The notes: a model not told the origin generated them from the sequence alone. A DNA stretch of 52,422 bases from Shewanella gelidimarina (GCF_023283945.1 NZ_JAKIKW010000030.1:1-52422), one strand, 5' to 3'. Shown: positions 8,547 through 17,969, counted from the stretch's first letter. Numbers and translations are program-made.

Positions 8547-9026
8547 CTAGAAGCTAATGTGACAACTGGGTAGGTTGTTCTTAGCCAAGTAATCTTGGTG
8601 ATAAATTTCAGCCTCATGGAACTGCTGCGTAGGGACAATTTCAGTCACTATTTTTTTATCTCCCCACTTGCTACTTTTTATCAGTGCAAGCTTTGCCTTT
8701 TCTGCTTGGTTTCTTTGCTGGGTATTATGGAAAAATACGCAGCTTCTATACTGGTTGCCTTTGTCTTCGCCCTGTTGATTTAGCGTGGTCGGATTATGAT
8801 TTTGCCAAAATATATCTAACAATGTTTCATAACACACTTTGCTAGGGTCAAACTCAATCTGGACGACTTCAGCATGGCCTGTATTACCTGCTTTAACGTC
8901 AATATAAGAGGAGTACTGGTCATTGCCACCCATGTAGCCACACGTACAGTCGGTTACGCCGTCAACTTGCTTAAAAAAATACTCAACACCCCAAAAACAA
9001 CCTGCACCGAATGTAGCATAAGCCAT
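8547..9026 (-). CDS. msrA: Peptide methionine-S-sulfoxide reductase MsrA
   Basis: 159 aa, repairing S-epimers of methionine sulfoxide. The catalytic GAGCFWGVEYFF places the nucleophilic cysteine at C10. CGYMGGN, GHAEVVQIEFDP and FWQNHNPTTLNQQGEDKGNQYRS are all standard. It is a single gene on the minus strand, divergent from astE. The C-terminus ends soon after HQDYLAKNN and lacks the extra resolving-cysteine tail of long MsrA forms. Confidence 0.95.
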   Translation of the reverse strand: MAYATFGAGCFWGVEYFFKQVDGVTDCTCGYMGGNDQYSSYIDVKAGNTGHAEVVQIEFDPSKVCYETLLDIFWQNHNPTTLNQQGEDKGNQYRSCVFFHNTQQRNQAEKAKLALIKSSKWGDKKIVTEIVPTQQFHEAEIYHQDYLAKNNLPSCHISF

Positions 9027-9272
9027 GATGACTCCTTAATATGTATTAGCCGTTTGGATGGCTAGATGTCCCCATTGTGTTTTATCTTTTCAACCAATGC
9101 AAGCACAATTTAATCTAGCTGATTACTTGTTGCACTAAGCCGGTAAAATCGTTGCCTTATTAGTCTCTGATTCATGCTAATATTCCATGCGATATCAGCA
9201 AAGGGGATAGGTTTGGTAAGGCATACGAGCTATCACTGAGCGAACTGACAAGTATTAAATAAGGAGTTGTTT

Positions 9273-10310
9273 GTGTTTCACGAATTGAAGCAGTCCAAGG
9301 ATTTTCTCACGTTAACCTTAGCGCATCCACAATATCTTCCAGAGCCTTTTGAATTTGACTTAGGTGAGCACACTCACGTACAAGTTTGGGATACTGGCGT
9401 TATTGTGTTTGAACCGATACTAACTAAACACAGTAAGGATATTGTGTTGTCCTGTGCAGTTCACGGCAATGAAACGGCGCCCATTGAGCTCTGTAATGGA
9501 CTCATTACGCAAATTCTGGCTGAAGAGTTAAAGCTGAAACAGCGGGTGATGTTTTTAATCGGTAATCCTGCAGCAATCCACAATGGCACACGCTTTATCG
9601 ATGAGAATCTAAACCGGTTGTTTAATGGTGCGCATTCACGTGGCGATGGCCTTTGTAACCCAGAGCGGGTCAGAGCGCACAAACTAGAACAATATGTTGA
9701 TAGATTCTACGCCTCTCAATCAGGTCAAAGACAACGTATTCATTACGATCTACATACGGCCATTCGTGGGTCAAAACATGAAAAGTTTGCCATCTATCCT
9801 TACCGTCCTGGCCGTAAGTACAGTCGAGAGCAGATCATGTTCCTCGAGTCTTGCGGTATTAATACCATTTTATTCCATCATGAACCGACAACAACCTTCA
9901 GTTACTTTTCGTCTGAGAACTATCGAGCCGATGCCTTTACCATTGAATTAGGCAAAGTATTCCCGATGGGGCAAAATGACATGACTCGATTTATCGCCAT
10001 GAAGGAGATGTTGACACTATTGATGACGGGACGAGATTTACAACTGCCAGCATTTGATCTTAAGCGGTTAAACCTTTACCAAGTGTGTCGTTCTGTTAAT
10101 AAGCACTTTGACGATTTTGAATTTAACTTCACTAACGATGTAGAAAACTTTACTGCATTTCCAAGAGGTTACACCTTAGCAAAAGAAGGTGGTCAGGCGG
10201 TTAAAATAGAACATGAGTTTGAATCGATTGTTTTTCCGAATGCAAAAGTGCCGGTCGGCCAACGAACCGTATTGATGTTAAAGACGGCGGATGATAGTAA
10301 TTTGGACTAA
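9273..10310 (+). CDS. astE: Succinylglutamate desuccinylase AstE
   Basis: Zinc carboxypeptidase-like enzyme of the last arginine succinyltransferase step: N-succinylglutamate to glutamate plus succinate. It has the zinc ligands of AVHGNETAPIEL (around residue 64), DLHTAIRGS, and FTIELGKV with the catalytic Glu. I place the start at GTG 9273, because AAGGAG (9261-9266) touches the earlier TTG 9267 and is correctly spaced only for GTG. No other ast genes lie nearby, which is normal for this genus. Confidence 0.92.
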   Translation: MFHELKQSKDFLTLTLAHPQYLPEPFEFDLGEHTHVQVWDTGVIVFEPILTKHSKDIVLSCAVHGNETAPIELCNGLITQILAEELKLKQRVMFLIGNPAAIHNGTRFIDENLNRLFNGAHSRGDGLCNPERVRAHKLEQYVDRFYASQSGQRQRIHYDLHTAIRGSKHEKFAIYPYRPGRKYSREQIMFLESCGINTILFHHEPTTTFSYFSSENYRADAFTIELGKVFPMGQNDMTRFIAMKEMLTLLMTGRDLQLPAFDLKRLNLYQVCRSVNKHFDDFEFNFTNDVENFTAFPRGYTLAKEGGQAVKIEHEFESIVFPNAKVPVGQRTVLMLKTADDSNLD

Positions 10311-10325
10311 ATTCATACTGAATAA

Positions 10326-10357
10326 CTGTGCATGTAAACCAATATATACATGCACAG
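10326..10357. repeat. Perfect 11-bp inverted repeat after astE
   Basis: CTGTGCATGTA/TACATGCACAG with a 10-nt loop. No T run follows on either strand, so it is not a standard intrinsic terminator. It may stabilise the astE mRNA end or bind a protein. Confidence 0.5.
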
Positions 10358-10391
10358 AGGCGCTTAGTTGTCTTTTGAGTGATGGGAAGTA

Positions 10392-10421
10392 TTGAGTGTT
10401 AGTTTACGTTAACGTAATGTT
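10392..10421 (+). promoter_or_regulatory. Promoter of bkd operon with LiuR-like operator
   Basis: The 14-bp perfect palindrome TTACGTTAACGTAA (10404-10417) resembles operators reported for the MerR-type regulator LiuR of branched-chain amino acid catabolism. A possible -35 TTGAGT (10392-10397) and -10 TAATGT (10416-10421) flank it with an 18-nt spacer, the arrangement used by MerR-family activators. The assignment rests on motif resemblance and on the operon's function. Confidence 0.6.
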
Positions 10422-10492
10422 CTTCCCGCGTATTAGAATAGATAGATGCTTCTTTCGACATTTGGAAGCATCATAAATAACAAGAGCACATT

Positions 10493-11671
10493 ATGAGCAA
10501 CGCAACAACAAATGCTGAGACTGTCCATCGTGTAAGTTTTTTAGATAAAAACTCCATCGCGATCCCTATCCTTAAAGTATTGCAAGCCGATGGCACCGCC
10601 TATGAAGGCGCGGTATTACCCGTTATAGACGAAGCGTTGGCTAAAAAAGTCCACGATACATGTGTGTTCACCCGCGTATTAGACGAGCGTATGCTGGGAG
10701 CACAGCGTCAAGGGCGCATCAGTTTTTACATGACTTGCACCGGTGAAGAGGCTTCTATCATCGGCAGTACCGCGGCACTCGATGATGGCGATGTTATTTT
10801 AGCCCAGTACCGTGAACATGCTGCTTTGCGTTACCGTGGATTTACCACTGAACAATTTATGAACCAAATGTTCAGCAACGAGAAAGATTTAGGTAAAGGC
10901 CGTCAGATGCCAATCCATTATGGCAGCCAAGCATTAAACTACCAGACCATATCATCGCCGCTTGCGACCCAAATCCCACAAGCTACAGGCGTTGCTTATA
11001 GCTTGAAAATGCAAAAGAAGCGTAACATTGCTATTTGTTACTTCGGAGAAGGCGCTGCATCAGAAGGTGACTTTCATGCAGGCCTCAACATGGCCGCAGT
11101 GCTTAGTTCGCCAGTGATCTTCTTCTGCCGTAATAATGGTTATGCTATTTCGACGCCGACGGAAGAACAGTTTGCCGGTAATGGTATTGCCAGCCGAGGA
11201 CCTGGCTATGGCATGCATACTATCCGTGTTGATGGTAATGACATGTTGGCAGTATTAGCCGCGACGCAGCAAGCTCGCGCATACGCACTAGACAATAATG
11301 CTCCAGTGTTAATTGAAGCGATGACATATCGTCTCGGTGCTCACTCTTCATCAGATGACCCATCAGGTTATCGCTCAAAAGATGAAGAAGCCAAATGGCA
11401 GCAACATGATCCAGTTAAACGATTTAAATTATGGATGATTAACAAAGGCTGGCTAAACGAAAAACAAGATGCCGATCTTTATGTTAAATATCGTGAAGAA
11501 GTGCTAGCTGAACTTAAAGTAGCAGAGAAGATCCCGTTACCGCATTTGGATGACCTTATCCAAGATGTGTATGACAAGCCAACGCCAATATTAGAAAAAC
11601 AATTGGCCGAGTTAAAGACACATATCAAGAAGTATCCAGAAGCCTATCCAAAAAGCGCAGGGAGAATATAA
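10493..11671 (+). CDS. bkdA1: Branched-chain 2-oxoacid dehydrogenase E1 alpha
   Basis: 392 aa. It forms the thiamine-diphosphate E1 heterotetramer with the next gene product and decarboxylates the 2-oxo acids of Val, Leu and Ile. The ThDP/Mg motif runs from GEGAASEGDFHAGLN (about 184) to RNNGYAISTP. The phosphorylation-loop-like RLGAHSSSDDPSGYR is present. It is first in bkdA1-A2-B, 3 bp before the next start. E3 (lipoamide dehydrogenase) is absent from the cluster and presumably shared with other complexes. Confidence 0.94.
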   Translation: MSNATTNAETVHRVSFLDKNSIAIPILKVLQADGTAYEGAVLPVIDEALAKKVHDTCVFTRVLDERMLGAQRQGRISFYMTCTGEEASIIGSTAALDDGDVILAQYREHAALRYRGFTTEQFMNQMFSNEKDLGKGRQMPIHYGSQALNYQTISSPLATQIPQATGVAYSLKMQKKRNIAICYFGEGAASEGDFHAGLNMAAVLSSPVIFFCRNNGYAISTPTEEQFAGNGIASRGPGYGMHTIRVDGNDMLAVLAATQQARAYALDNNAPVLIEAMTYRLGAHSSSDDPSGYRSKDEEAKWQQHDPVKRFKLWMINKGWLNEKQDADLYVKYREEVLAELKVAEKIPLPHLDDLIQDVYDKPTPILEKQLAELKTHIKKYPEAYPKSAGRI

Positions 11672-11674
11672 GCT

Positions 11675-12652
11675 GTGGCAGAGATGAATATGTTGCAAGC
11701 CATTAACGAAGCCCTGAGCTCGGAAATGGAAGCTGATCAAAAAATGATGGTATTTGGTGAAGACGTTGGTCATTTTGGCGGCGTTTTTCGAGCGACTTCG
11801 GGCCTGCAAGAAAAATTTGGCCGTGACCGCTGTTTTAATACACCGTTAACAGAGCAGGGTATCGCTGGCTTTGCCAATGGACTCGCCTCTAATGGGATGA
11901 CGGCTGTAGCTGAAATCCAATTCGCCGATTATATCTTTCCAGCGATAGATCAAATCGTCAACGAAAGCGCTAAATTCCGTTACCGCAGTGGTAATGAGTT
12001 TGACGTAGGCGGTCTAACGTTTAGAACGCCTTATGGCGGCGGTATTGCGGGGGGTCACTATCACTCACAGTCACCAGAAGCCTATTTTACTCAAACACCG
12101 GGTCTTAAAGTGGTTATCCCGCGTAATCCAGAGCAAGCTAAAGGCTTGTTGATTGCGTCAATCCGTGACAAAAACCCAGTTATCTTCTTTGAACCAAAGC
12201 GTCTTTACCGTGCATCAGTAGGCGAAGTGAGAGACGGTGACTTTGTTATCGAGCTGGGTAAAGCAGAAGTTATCCGCCAAGGGACTGACATTACATTGTT
12301 AGGCTGGGGCGCTCAGATGGAAATTCTTGAAAATGCAGCTGACATGGCGGCAAAGAAAGGCATTTCATGTGAGATCATCGATCTGCGGACGTTGTCTCCT
12401 TGGGATGTCGACACTGTTGCTGCATCGGTAAAGAAAACCGGTAGATTACTGATCAACCACGAAGCGCCATTAACGGGTGGTTTTGCCGGTGAAATAGCAG
12501 CAACGATACAAGAAGAGTGCTTCTTATACCTAGAATCACCGATTACGCGTGTTTGTGGTTTGGATACACCTTATCCATTAATCCATGAAAAAGAATATAT
12601 GCCTGATGCATTGAAAACATTTGAAGCCATTAAAGCGTCAGTCAAATTTTAG
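11675..12652 (+). CDS. bkdA2: Branched-chain 2-oxoacid dehydrogenase E1 beta
   Basis: 325 aa, a transketolase-like pyrimidine-binding plus C-terminal domain. Motifs include VFGEDVGHFGGVFRAT, NTPLTEQGIAGFANGLA and the C-terminal EIIDLRTLSPWD with NHEAPLTGGFAGEI. It starts at GTG 11675 with GGGAGAA 8 nt upstream, overlapping the end of bkdA1 coding. It is the partner of E1 alpha. Confidence 0.94.
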   Translation: MAEMNMLQAINEALSSEMEADQKMMVFGEDVGHFGGVFRATSGLQEKFGRDRCFNTPLTEQGIAGFANGLASNGMTAVAEIQFADYIFPAIDQIVNESAKFRYRSGNEFDVGGLTFRTPYGGGIAGGHYHSQSPEAYFTQTPGLKVVIPRNPEQAKGLLIASIRDKNPVIFFEPKRLYRASVGEVRDGDFVIELGKAEVIRQGTDITLLGWGAQMEILENAADMAAKKGISCEIIDLRTLSPWDVDTVAASVKKTGRLLINHEAPLTGGFAGEIAATIQEECFLYLESPITRVCGLDTPYPLIHEKEYMPDALKTFEAIKASVKF

Positions 12653-12661
12653 GAGCCCGCC

Positions 12662-14236
12662 ATGATTAAAGAGTTTATCCTGCCGGATATCGGTGAAGGC
12701 GTTGTTGAATGCGAGCTAGTTGAATGGTTAGTGCAAGAGGGCGATGTTGTCACTGAAGATCAGCCAATAGCCGATGTGATGACGGACAAAGCATTAGTGC
12801 AAATTCCTGCGCCATACGCTGGCACTATTGCTAAATTGTATTATGCCAAAGGCGAAATTGCCAAAGTACATGCGCCTTTATATGCTGTTGATATCGCCGA
12901 GGAAGGCGGATCTCAATCTGCGCCACTTGCAGCGACCAACGTTGAAGCTGTTAACAATACAGAGAGTCAAAGTGACATAGGCACAGCGAATGTGACTATC
13001 GAAGAGTTTTTGCTCCCAGATATTGGCGAAGGTATTGTGGAGTGTGAACTGGTTGAATGGCTGGTGAGTGAAGGCGATATCGTGGTTGAAGATCAACCCA
13101 TTGCTGATGTAATGACAGACAAAGCCCTGGTTCAAATTCCGGCAATGAAAAACGGTAAAATAACAAAGTTACATTACCGAAAAGGGCAACTGGCTCGGGT
13201 ACATGCTCCGTTATTTGCTATAGAAGTTGCCTCTGAAACGCCTACGGTAGCAACCGCTGTCAATACCGCAGTCGAGCAAGCAACTAACACTGTAGTGGCC
13301 GAAAGTGTCGAACCTGCTCCACAGGGTAAAGCATTAGCTAGCCCAGCGGTACGCCGTATGGCTCGGACGTTAGACATTGATATCTCCAAAGTGAAGGGCA
13401 CGGGTAAAAATGGCCGTGTGTTTAAGGAAGATATTGAGCGTCATCAATCTCCAATAGCGTCGTCAAACAACCAAGCAAACACGGTGACAACGTCGACTGC
13501 CAGCCCTAATGTAAGTCAAAGTGTGGCTGCTGGTGATCGTATCGAACCTATTAAAGGTGTTCGTGCGGTGATGGCGAGAATGATGACTGAATCAGTGTCT
13601 ACCATTCCACACTTTACCTATTGTGAAGAGTTTGACCTCACCGCATTAGTTGCACTGCGCGAAAGCATGAAGAAGAAATATTCAACTGATGAGCTTAAGC
13701 TCACCATGATGCCTTTCTTCATGAAGTCGATGTCTTTAGCACTAGCGCAGTTCCCTGATATGAACAGCCGCGTCAATGCCGATTGCACCGAGCAAACATT
13801 GTTATCAAGTCATAACATCGGGATGGCTGTTGATTCTAAAGTGGGCTTGCTGGTTCCAAATGTTAAAGATGTGCAAGATAAGTCTATTTTGGAAATTGCT
13901 GCTGAAATCACCCGTTTAACGACGGCTTCACGCAGTGGTCGAGTGTCTCCCGCCGATCTTAAAGGTGGCAGTATCACTATCTCAAATATCGGTGCATTGG
14001 GCGGGACTGTTGCAACGCCTATCATCAATAAACCTGAAGTGGCGATTGTGGCACTGGGTAAATTACAAGTATTACCAAGATTCAATGCTGCGGGCGAAGT
14101 CGAGGCGCGTAAGATCATGCAGGTGAGCTGGTCTGGTGATCACAGAGTCATCGACGGTGGTACGATTGCACGTTTTTGTAACCTGTGGAAACTCTATCTT
14201 GAGCAACCACAAGAGATGTTACTCGCAATGCAGTAA
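12662..14236 (+). CDS. bkdB: Branched-chain 2-oxoacid dehydrogenase E2 with two lipoyl domains
   Basis: 524-aa dihydrolipoyl acyltransferase core. Two tandem lipoyl domains (about 1-78 and 112-190) each carry VMTDKALVQIPA, with lipoyl lysines K43 and K154. A peripheral-subunit-binding domain (about 222-262, KALASPAVRRMART) follows, then the catalytic domain ending with SWSGDHRVIDGG (His/Asp). The two lipoyl repeats are close in protein but differ at many synonymous sites, so the duplication is old and selected. An intrinsic terminator follows. Confidence 0.94.
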   Translation: MIKEFILPDIGEGVVECELVEWLVQEGDVVTEDQPIADVMTDKALVQIPAPYAGTIAKLYYAKGEIAKVHAPLYAVDIAEEGGSQSAPLAATNVEAVNNTESQSDIGTANVTIEEFLLPDIGEGIVECELVEWLVSEGDIVVEDQPIADVMTDKALVQIPAMKNGKITKLHYRKGQLARVHAPLFAIEVASETPTVATAVNTAVEQATNTVVAESVEPAPQGKALASPAVRRMARTLDIDISKVKGTGKNGRVFKEDIERHQSPIASSNNQANTVTTSTASPNVSQSVAAGDRIEPIKGVRAVMARMMTESVSTIPHFTYCEEFDLTALVALRESMKKKYSTDELKLTMMPFFMKSMSLALAQFPDMNSRVNADCTEQTLLSSHNIGMAVDSKVGLLVPNVKDVQDKSILEIAAEITRLTTASRSGRVSPADLKGGSITISNIGALGGTVATPIINKPEVAIVALGKLQVLPRFNAAGEVEARKIMQVSWSGDHRVIDGGTIARFCNLWKLYLEQPQEMLLAMQ

Positions 14237-14265
14237 ACATTTCGGTGATAGCTCAATAGATAAAG

Positions 14266-14291
14266 AGGTGCTTAATAAAGCACCTTTTTTT
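14266..14291 (+). terminator. Terminator of bkd operon
   Basis: AGGTGCTT/AAGCACCT stem, loop AATA, then at least seven T. Confidence 0.9.
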
Positions 14292-14334
14292 ATTCCCTTT
14301 ACGGTAAAGAGTTTTAAATTGGTTAAAAATTCCG

Positions 14335-14340
14335 TATAAT
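14335..14340 (+). promoter_or_regulatory. Probable nadA -10 box TATAAT
   Basis: Consensus TATAAT lies 34 bp before the nadA ATG, after the bkd terminator. The -35 is weak (TTTTAA region at 14312-14317). Confidence 0.5.
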
Positions 14341-14373
14341 TCCGCGAATCAGTTACTGTCCTTTGGTTGTAGT

Positions 14374-15438
14374 ATGAGCGCGTTCACCCCCAGTATCAAA
14401 AGTATTGAGTATCCATTCCCCGCGAAGCCTTTACCTTTATCTGACATAGAAAAGGAACAATCTAAAGAGCGCATTAAACACCTACTTAAAGAGCGTAACG
14501 CCGTTCTTGTTGCTCACTATTATACTGACCCAGAAATTCAAGCATTGGCCGAAGAAACCGGCGGATGTGTTTCAGACTCACTAGAGATGGCACGATTTGG
14601 TCGTGATCACCCGGCAAAAACACTGATTGTTGCTGGGGTAAAGTTTATGGGGGAAACCTCTAAAATCCTCAGTCCTGAAAAAACGGTACTCATGCCGACA
14701 CTTGATGCCACTTGCTCGCTTGATATCGGTTGTCCGGTTGAAGCATTCACTGAATTTTGCGATGCACACCCCGATCATACCGTCGTTGTTTATGCCAATA
14801 CATCTGCAGCAGTCAAGGCACGTGCTGATTGGGTTGTCACTTCAAGCATTGCATTAGAAATTGTCGAGCATTTAGACAGCCAAGATAAGAAAATCATTTG
14901 GGGACCGGATCGTCATCTAGGCAGTTACATTGCTAAAGAGACTGGGGCCGATATGCTGATGTGGCAAGGCGAGTGTATTGTTCACGATGAGTTTAAAGCA
15001 AAAGCGTTAATAGAATTAAAGAAACTCCATCCAAATGCTGCAGTATTGGTTCACCCTGAATCGCCAGCCAGTGTGGTTGAACTTGCTGATGTAGTAGGCT
15101 CAACAAGCCAGCTGATTAAAGCAGCTCATACAATGGATAACGATATGTTTATTGTTGCCACTGACAGAGGTATTTTTTATAAAATGCAGCAAGCTGCACC
15201 GAATAAAATATTAGTCGAAGCCCCTACCGGTGGTAATGGAGGCACGTGTAAAAGTTGTGCCCATTGTCCTTGGATGGCAATGAATGGTTTAAAAGCCATT
15301 GAAAGTGCACTTGAGAGTGCAGGACAGCAGCATGAGATTTTCGTTGATGAAACATTGAGACTCGATGCACTAAAACCTCTCAATAGAATGTTAGATTTTG
15401 CTAAAACCTTGAATATGAATGTTAAAGGTAATGCTTAA
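14374..15438 (+). CDS. nadA: Quinolinate synthase NadA
   Basis: 354-aa [4Fe-4S] enzyme condensing iminoaspartate with dihydroxyacetone phosphate to quinolinate in de novo NAD synthesis. The three cluster cysteines appear as C114 (DATCSLDIGCP), C201 (WQGECIVHDEF) and C298 in CKSCAHCPWMAMN, one residue offset from E. coli. The substrate motif VAHYYTDPEIQ is intact. It is monocistronic between two terminators. Confidence 0.96.
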   Translation: MSAFTPSIKSIEYPFPAKPLPLSDIEKEQSKERIKHLLKERNAVLVAHYYTDPEIQALAEETGGCVSDSLEMARFGRDHPAKTLIVAGVKFMGETSKILSPEKTVLMPTLDATCSLDIGCPVEAFTEFCDAHPDHTVVVYANTSAAVKARADWVVTSSIALEIVEHLDSQDKKIIWGPDRHLGSYIAKETGADMLMWQGECIVHDEFKAKALIELKKLHPNAAVLVHPESPASVVELADVVGSTSQLIKAAHTMDNDMFIVATDRGIFYKMQQAAPNKILVEAPTGGNGGTCKSCAHCPWMAMNGLKAIESALESAGQQHEIFVDETLRLDALKPLNRMLDFAKTLNMNVKGNA

Positions 15439-15508
15439 TAAAACGTTGATGGCCATCTCATAAGTGCTCAAATAATTGATTTGGATCACGTTTTTACCCG
15501 TAATGCCG

Positions 15509-15537
15509 AAAAAGCCTGCAATCGCAGGCTTTTTTTA
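15509..15537 (+). terminator. Terminator of nadA
   Basis: AAAAAGCCTGC/GCAGGCTTTTTTT hairpin, loop AATC. Confidence 0.9.
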
Positions 15538-15625
15538 TAACGTTTTTCGTAAACTACTGTTTACCTTAAACTAGTTTCGTTTATCCTAGGCCACAAATTG
15601 ATTTAATTATTTATAAGGCTTACGA

Positions 15626-17620
15626 ATGAAATGGAATTGGATCGGCAACCTTACATTAAAACAAAAATTTGTGATTGTTATCGCGCCTTCTTTACTCGCC
15701 TCGATCCTATTTGGCGGGCTGTATGCGAATGACCAGTACAAGTTAACCAAAGAACTCGATCAAGTACTTATTTTGAGTCAACTTGCTGTTGCTAATAGTA
15801 GCTTGGTCCACGAAATACAAAAAGAGCGCGGCATAAGCGCGGGCTTCATTGGCTCTAACGGCTCAGCGTTTCAAAGTAAGTTACCGCTACAGCAAAGAGA
15901 TACCGATAAGCTTATTCACACTTTCCAGTCATTTCTGAGTGATCATCCATTGCCTTCGGCCTTCACAACCGAGATCCGCAATACTAAAAATTTAATCAGT
16001 GAAATTCCAGAAATTCGAAAACGGGTAAAAGGTCTATCAATTAGTGTTGCCGATGAAGTGGCATTCTATACTGCTTTAAATAAAGAGCTACTGAGCATCG
16101 TGGACTTAACAGCGAAGAAGGGTGCTAACCAACAAATTGCTATTAAGGCCGCGGCATTTGCTGCATATTTGCAAATGAAAGAGCGGGCTGGCATTGAACG
16201 CGCGGTACTGAGTTCAACCTTCGGCAATGACACTTTTAAAGCCGGTGTTTATCGTCGTTTCGTGACACTTGTATCGGAGCAGGGCGCGTATCAAGAAAGA
16301 TTCTTGGCCTTAACTGACCCGCAAACATATTCCGCTTTTCAGCAGTTATCGAACAATCAAGCCTTTAAAGAGGTTGAAGCGTATCGAGTTATTGGTTTTG
16401 TGCAAAATTCAGCAAAATTAAAACAACAGCTGCCGGAACTCTGGTTTCAAACAGCAACCAACCGGATTGAGTTGTTAAGTCAATTTGAGCACAGGTTATC
16501 AAGTGAGTTAATCACCGTCACTGAAGCAAGGTTAGCCATTGCGACTAAATACCTTTATGTCACATTAGCGGTATTACTATTGGCAGCAAGTATGGTGTTG
16601 CTGGTTTCTATCTCTGTCATGCGTTTTATCCATGAAAGTGTTTCTAACCTGCAGCGTTCAGTGACGCTGGCGCGAGAAGATTTCGATCTCAGTGTCAGAA
16701 TTGTTCAGAACAGCGATGATGAATTTGGCCAATTAGCCAAGGCATTTAACGGCATGATGACTGATTTTGAAAATGTCATTTCTCACGTTACCACTAACTC
16801 AACGGTTTTATTTCAAGCAGTAGAAAAATTGGAGCAACATTCTACACAGCTAAAAAGCGATGTCGAGCTAGGCCACCGGGAAGTGGAGCAGGTTGCGTCA
16901 GCCATGACTGAAATGAGTGCTACCGTCGCTGAAATAGCTATTAATGCGGAGAATGCCTCTGAAGCATCGGCGGAAGCGAACATTGAGGCGCAAGACGGTA
17001 ACGAAGAGGTCGGGCGTTCAAGCGCTGCTATCACTTTACTTGCCAGTGACATTAATGAGTCTGCAGCAGCGCTGCAAGCACTCGAACTTGATATCAGGGC
17101 TATCGTTACTGTGTCTGATGTGATTAGCGGTATTGCAGAGCAAACTAACTTGCTAGCACTCAATGCCGCCATTGAAGCCGCAAGAGCAGGGGAAATGGGC
17201 CGTGGCTTTGCCGTGGTTGCTGATGAAGTGCGTAGTCTTGCACAGCGTGCACAAAGTGCAACGGGTGATATTAAAGCAATGACAGAGCGACTAAGCTCCG
17301 GGGCCAGTATCGCAGTGCTTTCAATGGAGCGTGGTACAAAGCAAGCAAGTCAAAGTGTTGAAGAGGCTGAGAAGGTCAGTGTAGAGCTTAAAAAAATAGT
17401 CAATCATGTCGGGGTAATAGACAGCATGAATGAACAGATAGCGGCATCGACGCATGAGCAAAGTGCAGTGGCGGAAGAGGTGAATCAAAATGCGTTAAAA
17501 ATTAGTGAGATCTATATTCATACTCACACTATCGCCAATGAACTCCAATCTCTCACCAACGAGCTGGTTAAAGGGTCAAGTAATGTTGCTAGAGAAGTCA
17601 GTAAATTTAAACTGAGTTGA
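15626..17620 (+). CDS. Methyl-accepting chemotaxis protein with NIT-type sensor domain
   Basis: 664-aa chemoreceptor. TM1 is at about 13-30. A periplasmic helical domain (about 50-300) opens with QKERGISAGFIGSNG and later has QMKERAGIERAVLSSTFG, the signature of nitrate/nitrite-sensing (NIT) domains. TM2 is at about 308-332. A HAMP domain follows, then the signalling domain with EQTNLLALNAAIEAARAGE near 505-525 and GRGFAVVADEVRSLAQRA. No pentapeptide CheR tether is seen at the C-terminus. The ligand is unproven; nitrate or nitrite is inferred from the domain. Confidence 0.9.
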   Translation: MKWNWIGNLTLKQKFVIVIAPSLLASILFGGLYANDQYKLTKELDQVLILSQLAVANSSLVHEIQKERGISAGFIGSNGSAFQSKLPLQQRDTDKLIHTFQSFLSDHPLPSAFTTEIRNTKNLISEIPEIRKRVKGLSISVADEVAFYTALNKELLSIVDLTAKKGANQQIAIKAAAFAAYLQMKERAGIERAVLSSTFGNDTFKAGVYRRFVTLVSEQGAYQERFLALTDPQTYSAFQQLSNNQAFKEVEAYRVIGFVQNSAKLKQQLPELWFQTATNRIELLSQFEHRLSSELITVTEARLAIATKYLYVTLAVLLLAASMVLLVSISVMRFIHESVSNLQRSVTLAREDFDLSVRIVQNSDDEFGQLAKAFNGMMTDFENVISHVTTNSTVLFQAVEKLEQHSTQLKSDVELGHREVEQVASAMTEMSATVAEIAINAENASEASAEANIEAQDGNEEVGRSSAAITLLASDINESAAALQALELDIRAIVTVSDVISGIAEQTNLLALNAAIEAARAGEMGRGFAVVADEVRSLAQRAQSATGDIKAMTERLSSGASIAVLSMERGTKQASQSVEEAEKVSVELKKIVNHVGVIDSMNEQIAASTHEQSAVAEEVNQNALKISEIYIHTHTIANELQSLTNELVKGSSNVAREVSKFKLS

Positions 17621-17800
17621 CTGATAGTGCGTTAAAACTACGGCTAATAGTGCTAATTTGGCTAGCAAGTATGCAAACGCTGCAGCTAGCCACAAATACG
17701 CTTGACGCAATTGCCCCTTTTGCGTAAAGTGTCGCTCCGTTAGCAGCGTAAGCTATGTTGTTGACTATTGTGATGATTAACCACATAAAAAGAATCAATT

Positions 17801-17890
17801 GGTGAGCTGGCTGAGTGGCTGAAGGCGCACGCCTGGAAAGTGTGTTTAGGTTTATCCCTAACGAGAGTTCGAATCTCTCGCTCACCGCCA
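17801..17890 (+). tRNA. serT: tRNA-Ser (anticodon GGA)
   Basis: 90 nt including the encoded CCA. Acceptor stem GGTGAGC/GCTCACC, anticodon loop CTGGAAA (GGA), a long variable arm as expected for class II serine tRNA, and T-loop TTCGAAT with stem GAGAG/CTCTC. It is followed by a strong terminator. The specific gene symbol is uncertain. Confidence 0.96.
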
Positions 17891-17896
17891 TATATA

Positions 17897-17930
17897 GAAA
17901 AGCCCGTTATCGAAAGATAACGGGCTTTTT
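17897..17930 (+). terminator. Terminator of tRNA-Ser
   Basis: Perfect stem AAAAGCCCGTTATC/GATAACGGGCTTTT with GAAA tetraloop and T run. It can also stop leftward transcripts from the sulfotransferase gene. Confidence 0.9.
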
Positions 17931-17969
17931 GCTGTGTGGTTTTTACTTGTTAGCGCTAAATATCTGGTA

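Noticed and set aside
9267..9272. TTG start for astE
   Set aside because: The AAGGAG site is immediately adjacent to it and correctly spaced only for GTG 9273.
17656..17692. 8-bp inverted repeat TGGCTAGC/GCTAGCCA after the chemoreceptor
   Set aside because: The long 18-nt loop and lack of a T run make it too weak to call a terminator or operator.
17607..17891. 94-aa minus-strand ORF over the tRNA-Ser region
   Set aside because: It is the antisense of the tRNA (SERFELSL... start is typical of such artefacts) and of a non-coding spacer.
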